This document shows positions 6,060-7,362 of a stretch of 7,362 nucleotides of DNA, one piece after another. The translations under genes and the position numbers were made by a program. This DNA is from an uncultured Clostridium sp. (lineage in GTDB: Bacteria > Bacillota > Clostridia > Lachnospirales > Lachnospiraceae). Below the pieces are notes generated by a model that saw only the letters and a program-made list of their open reading frames with translations, had not been told where the DNA came from and did no database searches. The stretch lies in NCBI GenBank assembly GCA_945946715.1, contig CAMEWU010000118.1, positions 1 through 7,362 on the forward strand, read 5' to 3'. Every line of letters begins with the position of its first letter. Positions within the stretch are counted from its first letter, which is position 1.

Positions 6060-7362
6060 AAATGATTCGTATTAATCAAATAAAACTGCCAGTGTCACAT
6101 ACAAAGGAAGCACTGGATCAGGCAGTTCAACATCTGTTGCATGTAAAAACAACACCGTCTTACACGATTGTAAAACAGTCTTTAGATGCAAGGGATAAAT
6201 CAAAGCTTCTTTGGATATATAGTGTAGAAGTACCTGAGAACGAAGTGTCAGATAAATTTAAAAACAAAATAGTTTCTAATAAAAATATTATGTTAACAGA
6301 CAAACGGGTTTATAATTTCCAAACCATGTATCAGAGTATCAGAGAGGGAAGTTTGCCTCAAAAACTTAAGTATCCACCAATCATTGTAGGAACCGGTCCG
6401 GCAGGTTTATTCTGTGGATATCAATTGGCAAAAGCAGGATATAATCCTATTTTGATTGAACGGGGCTTGTCGGTTGATGAACGAACCAGAATGGTGCATG
6501 CATACTGGCAGGGAGAGGGATTGAACCCGGATTGCAATGTACAGTTTGGAGAAGGTGGAGCCGGTACTTTTTCAGATGGAAAACTGAATACGATGATTAA
6601 AGAAAAGTATGGGCGGATTGAGGAGGTACTTCGTACCTTTGTAGATTTTGGCGCCCCGGAGGATATTCTCTACGGAAACAAGCCTCATATTGGAACGGAT
6701 GTATTGCAACAAGTAGTTCAGAATATGCGGAATGCTATTCTGGAACTTGGAGGGCAGGTATTATTTGGTACTTGTCTGACAGATATTCATACAGAATCAT
6801 TGGGTAAGCCTTCTGTGCTACTGGAGCAGGGAAAGGGCGAGCAGAAGATATGTGCCATTTCGGTAACATCAGAAGGAAAGCAGCGGGAAATGCCATGTGA
6901 TTGCCTGATTCTTGCCATTGGACATAGTGCCAGAGATACTTTTTACCATTTAGAATCCAAAGGCTTGTATATGACGCCAAAAGCATTTGCTGTGGGACTT
7001 CGTATTGAACATGATGCAAAGATGATTCATGCTTCTCAGTATGGCACCTCAAAAGAAGCGGGTTTGCTGCCTATGGCTGATTACAAACTGACTCATCAGA
7101 CGCCGGAAGGACGGGCAGTGTATTCCTTCTGTATGTGTCCGGGCGGTCATATCGTGGATGCTTCCTCAGAGCCGGGACAAATTGCAGTGAATGGTATGAG
7201 TTACCGTAGTCGAAACGCCAGAAATTCTAATAGTGCAATTGTGGTGAATATAACACCGGAAGATTTTGACGGCAGTGGACCTTTAGCTGGAATTGAATTT
7301 CAACGGAAGTGGGAACGGGCAGCATATGCAGCCGGAGAAGGCAAGGTTCCTTTACAACTATT
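6056..7362 (+). CDS. COG2509 FAD-dependent dehydrogenase (3' partial)
   Basis: The frame from the ATG at 6056 stays open to the right edge: 435 whole codons plus two bases, where relatives are usually around 530 residues. The first 105 residues form the family's own N-terminal domain (start M-I-R-I-N-Q-I-K-L-P). The FAD fold begins with IIVGTGPAGL (109-118, GxGxxG at 112-117), with Glu135 in LIERG. Next come N-V-Q-F-G-E-G-G-A-G-T-F-S-D-G-K-L-N-T (161-179), a hallmark of these dehydrogenases, then LAIGHSARDT (about 286-295) and the CPGGHIVDASSEPGQIAVNGMS region near 361. This last region is followed by R-N-A-R-N-S-N-S-A-I-V-V. The substrate is unknown. ATGA overlap with the HI0933-family gene makes co-expression very likely. 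The C-terminal FAD-binding end is outside the window. No internal stop or shift was found on codon-by-codon reading. Confidence 0.93.
   Translation, partial: MKMIRINQIKLPVSHTKEALDQAVQHLLHVKTTPSYTIVKQSLDARDKSKLLWIYSVEVPENEVSDKFKNKIVSNKNIMLTDKRVYNFQTMYQSIREGSLPQKLKYPPIIVGTGPAGLFCGYQLAKAGYNPILIERGLSVDERTRMVHAYWQGEGLNPDCNVQFGEGGAGTFSDGKLNTMIKEKYGRIEEVLRTFVDFGAPEDILYGNKPHIGTDVLQQVVQNMRNAILELGGQVLFGTCLTDIHTESLGKPSVLLEQGKGEQKICAISVTSEGKQREMPCDCLILAIGHSARDTFYHLESKGLYMTPKAFAVGLRIEHDAKMIHASQYGTSKEAGLLPMADYKLTHQTPEGRAVYSFCMCPGGHIVDASSEPGQIAVNGMSYRSRNARNSNSAIVVNITPEDFDGSGPLAGIEFQRKWERAAYAAGEGKVPLQL

Noticed and set aside
6735..7052. Antisense 105-residue open frame opposite the second flavoprotein
   Set aside because: It lies inside a continuous, motif-rich frame on the + strand and shows no protein family features.

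Overview
This window looks like a chromosomal housekeeping segment from a low-to-moderate GC, Gram-positive, anaerobic clostridial bacterium, most likely a member or relative of the Lachnospiraceae. The assignment rests on several signs: AGGAGG-type ribosome sites, a near-consensus sigma-A promoter, the phoH-ybeY-cdd gene order typical of Firmicutes, a DUF3048 lipoprotein, a SpoVB/YtgP-type flippase, a BofC-like protein, and a tandem pair of clostridial flavoproteins. All genes are on the + strand. There is no mobile element, CRISPR array, tRNA or rRNA in the window.

Left block (1-4069): the 3' end of phoH, then a short gap with a well-formed promoter (TTGTCA, 17 bp, TATAAT), then ybeY (rRNA maturation endonuclease), a DUF3048 lipoprotein, cdd (cytidine deaminase), and a 14-segment MOP-family lipid/oligosaccharide flippase. 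Gaps are only 9-55 nt, so this reads as one operon of RNA and nucleotide housekeeping with envelope genes appended. In many Firmicutes dgkA and era sit near these positions; neither is seen here.

Middle (4070-4176): a 12-bp hairpin terminator follows the flippase, then a possible promoter. Right block (4177-7362): a membrane-anchored protein with a BofC-like C-terminal region, an HI0933/BaiN-family flavoprotein, and, overlapping it by ATGA, a COG2509 FAD-dependent dehydrogenase that runs off the right edge (435 codons present).

The most informative oddity is in cdd. Its open frame ends early with an atypical tail. A continuation in the -1 frame supplies the family-like ending (AFS-x-E-x-L), runs 25 codons, and stops in an ATGA overlap with the flippase start. 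This is what a one-base deletion in a T run would leave. The same gene also has Leu in place of the usual Arg in the zinc-site motif PCGxCRQ. I see no strong evidence for a wholly new system; the rest of the window is ordinary but has poorly characterised families.
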